Shown here: positions 44,492-44,616 of the stretch, one piece after another
Layout of the letters: every line of letters starts with the position of its first letter
Position numbering within the stretch: the first letter of the stretch is position 1
Origin: a virus
Direction: 5' to 3' (one strand)
Virus record (IMG/VR): IMGVR_UViG_3300009431_000701
Location: 1-44,616 of that record
Length of the DNA stretch: 44,616 nt
Translations under genes and position numbers: made by a program
Notes under the pieces: model-generated
Database searches by the model: none
The model's input: the letters and a program-made list of their open reading frames with translations, nothing else
What the model was told of the DNA's origin: nothing

Positions 44492-44616
44492 CAGTTTTCG
44501 ATGACTATTGGGCACAGAGAGAATCGGCGGATGTTAAGACCGACGAGGAGTACATGCAGGAGGCATTGTTGGCCGCTGAACGGGCTAAGGCGAAGGGTGA
44601 TGTTCCCGTCGGTGCC
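44488..44616 (+). CDS. tadA: tRNA adenosine deaminase TadA, 3' part outside window
   Basis: The last 43 codons of the window start at ATG 44488, overlapping the previous stop. The end, YMQEALLAAERAKAKGDVPVGA, matches the N-terminus of TadA (FMxxALxxAxxAxxxGEVPVGA). TadA converts A34 to inosine in tRNA-Arg. The zinc-binding motifs lie beyond the window, so whether it is intact, or is another member of the deaminase family, cannot be judged. Confidence 0.75.
   Translation, partial: MTVFDDYWAQRESADVKTDEEYMQEALLAAERAKAKGDVPVGA

Noticed and set aside
1-44616. CRISPR arrays, tRNA genes, insertion sequences, replication origins
   Set aside because: No regularly spaced repeats, no tRNA T-arm plus acceptor pair apart from the tmRNA, and no transposase-like protein or terminal inverted repeats were seen.

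Overview
The window most likely comes from the genome of a very large tailed phage (huge or jumbo phage) with a Gram-negative host. The evidence is the mix of content: a dense set of small unknown genes with overlapping starts and stops, a virus-style replicative polymerase carrying two inteins, a homing endonuclease, a candidate single-protein spanin, a virion-like protein, and an unusually rich set of translation genes. No ribosomal operon, tRNA cluster or ordinary bacterial housekeeping neighbourhood is present. The phage assignment is an inference, because no terminase, portal or major capsid gene lies in this window. Most genes are on the + strand; three short genes are on the - strand. 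All three stop codons are used as stops.

Layout. 1-3500: a partial gene, a pair of genes sharing an exact 58-bp repeat, and small unknowns. 3666-9027: a compact PrkA - YeaH (DUF444) - SpoVR operon with its own strong ribosome sites, an internal GC-rich hairpin and a terminator. 9082-13900: a ClpP-like peptidase, small proteins, the N-terminal part of a DnaE-type DNA polymerase III alpha subunit interrupted by an intein, a zinc-ribbon/HTH protein and an FkbM methyltransferase. 13905-16400: a PspC-like peptide and four genes sharing a Trp/Phe-rich N-terminal motif (one frameshifted). 16415-17422: tmRNA with promoter and terminator, then a fifth protein with the same motif. 17473-18792: a glutamyl-tRNA-synthetase-like protein. 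19762-23640: the C-terminal part of DnaE with a second intein. 23585-28073: small unknowns, a degenerate phage metallopeptidase, an amber-interrupted methyltransferase, an SNase-like membrane protein and a DHH phosphoesterase. 28070-30651: two related glycosyltransferase-like proteins. 30686-31729: ribosomal protein bS21, a ribbon-helix-helix protein and peptide deformylase. 32401-36075: the candidate spanin, a polynucleotide-kinase-like protein with a dead HAD domain, and a multi-pass membrane protein. 36208-42507: a dead dCMP-deaminase-like protein, a virion-like protein, an intact thiamine-diphosphate decarboxylase, translation factor IF-3 (apparently starting at ATT) and a large protein with an L7/L12-like segment. 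42621-44616: a short UDP-glucose dehydrogenase-like protein, a homing endonuclease and the start of tadA.

How it fits together. Three themes stand out. (1) Control of host translation: IF-3, bS21, deformylase, tmRNA, a GluRS-like protein and TadA. (2) Replication by a polymerase in two pieces: the N part (PHP domain and start of the palm) and the C part (all catalytic aspartates) lie about 7 kb apart, and each needs protein splicing to become functional. (3) Cargo borrowed from bacteria: the PrkA-YeaH-SpoVR stress/dormancy operon and a pyruvate/indolepyruvate-type decarboxylase, both with their key residues intact. Against this, several recognisable enzyme folds have lost their catalytic residues (dCMP deaminase, HAD phosphatase, metallopeptidase), which suggests reuse as binding or structural proteins.

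Regulation visible in the sequence includes a perfect 14-bp hairpin that hides the ribosome site of the dnaE N-part gene, a set of genes with a -10-like box only 4-6 nt before an ATG and no Shine-Dalgarno sequence (leaderless candidates), a terminator-like hairpin inside a convergent gene, and several classical terminators.
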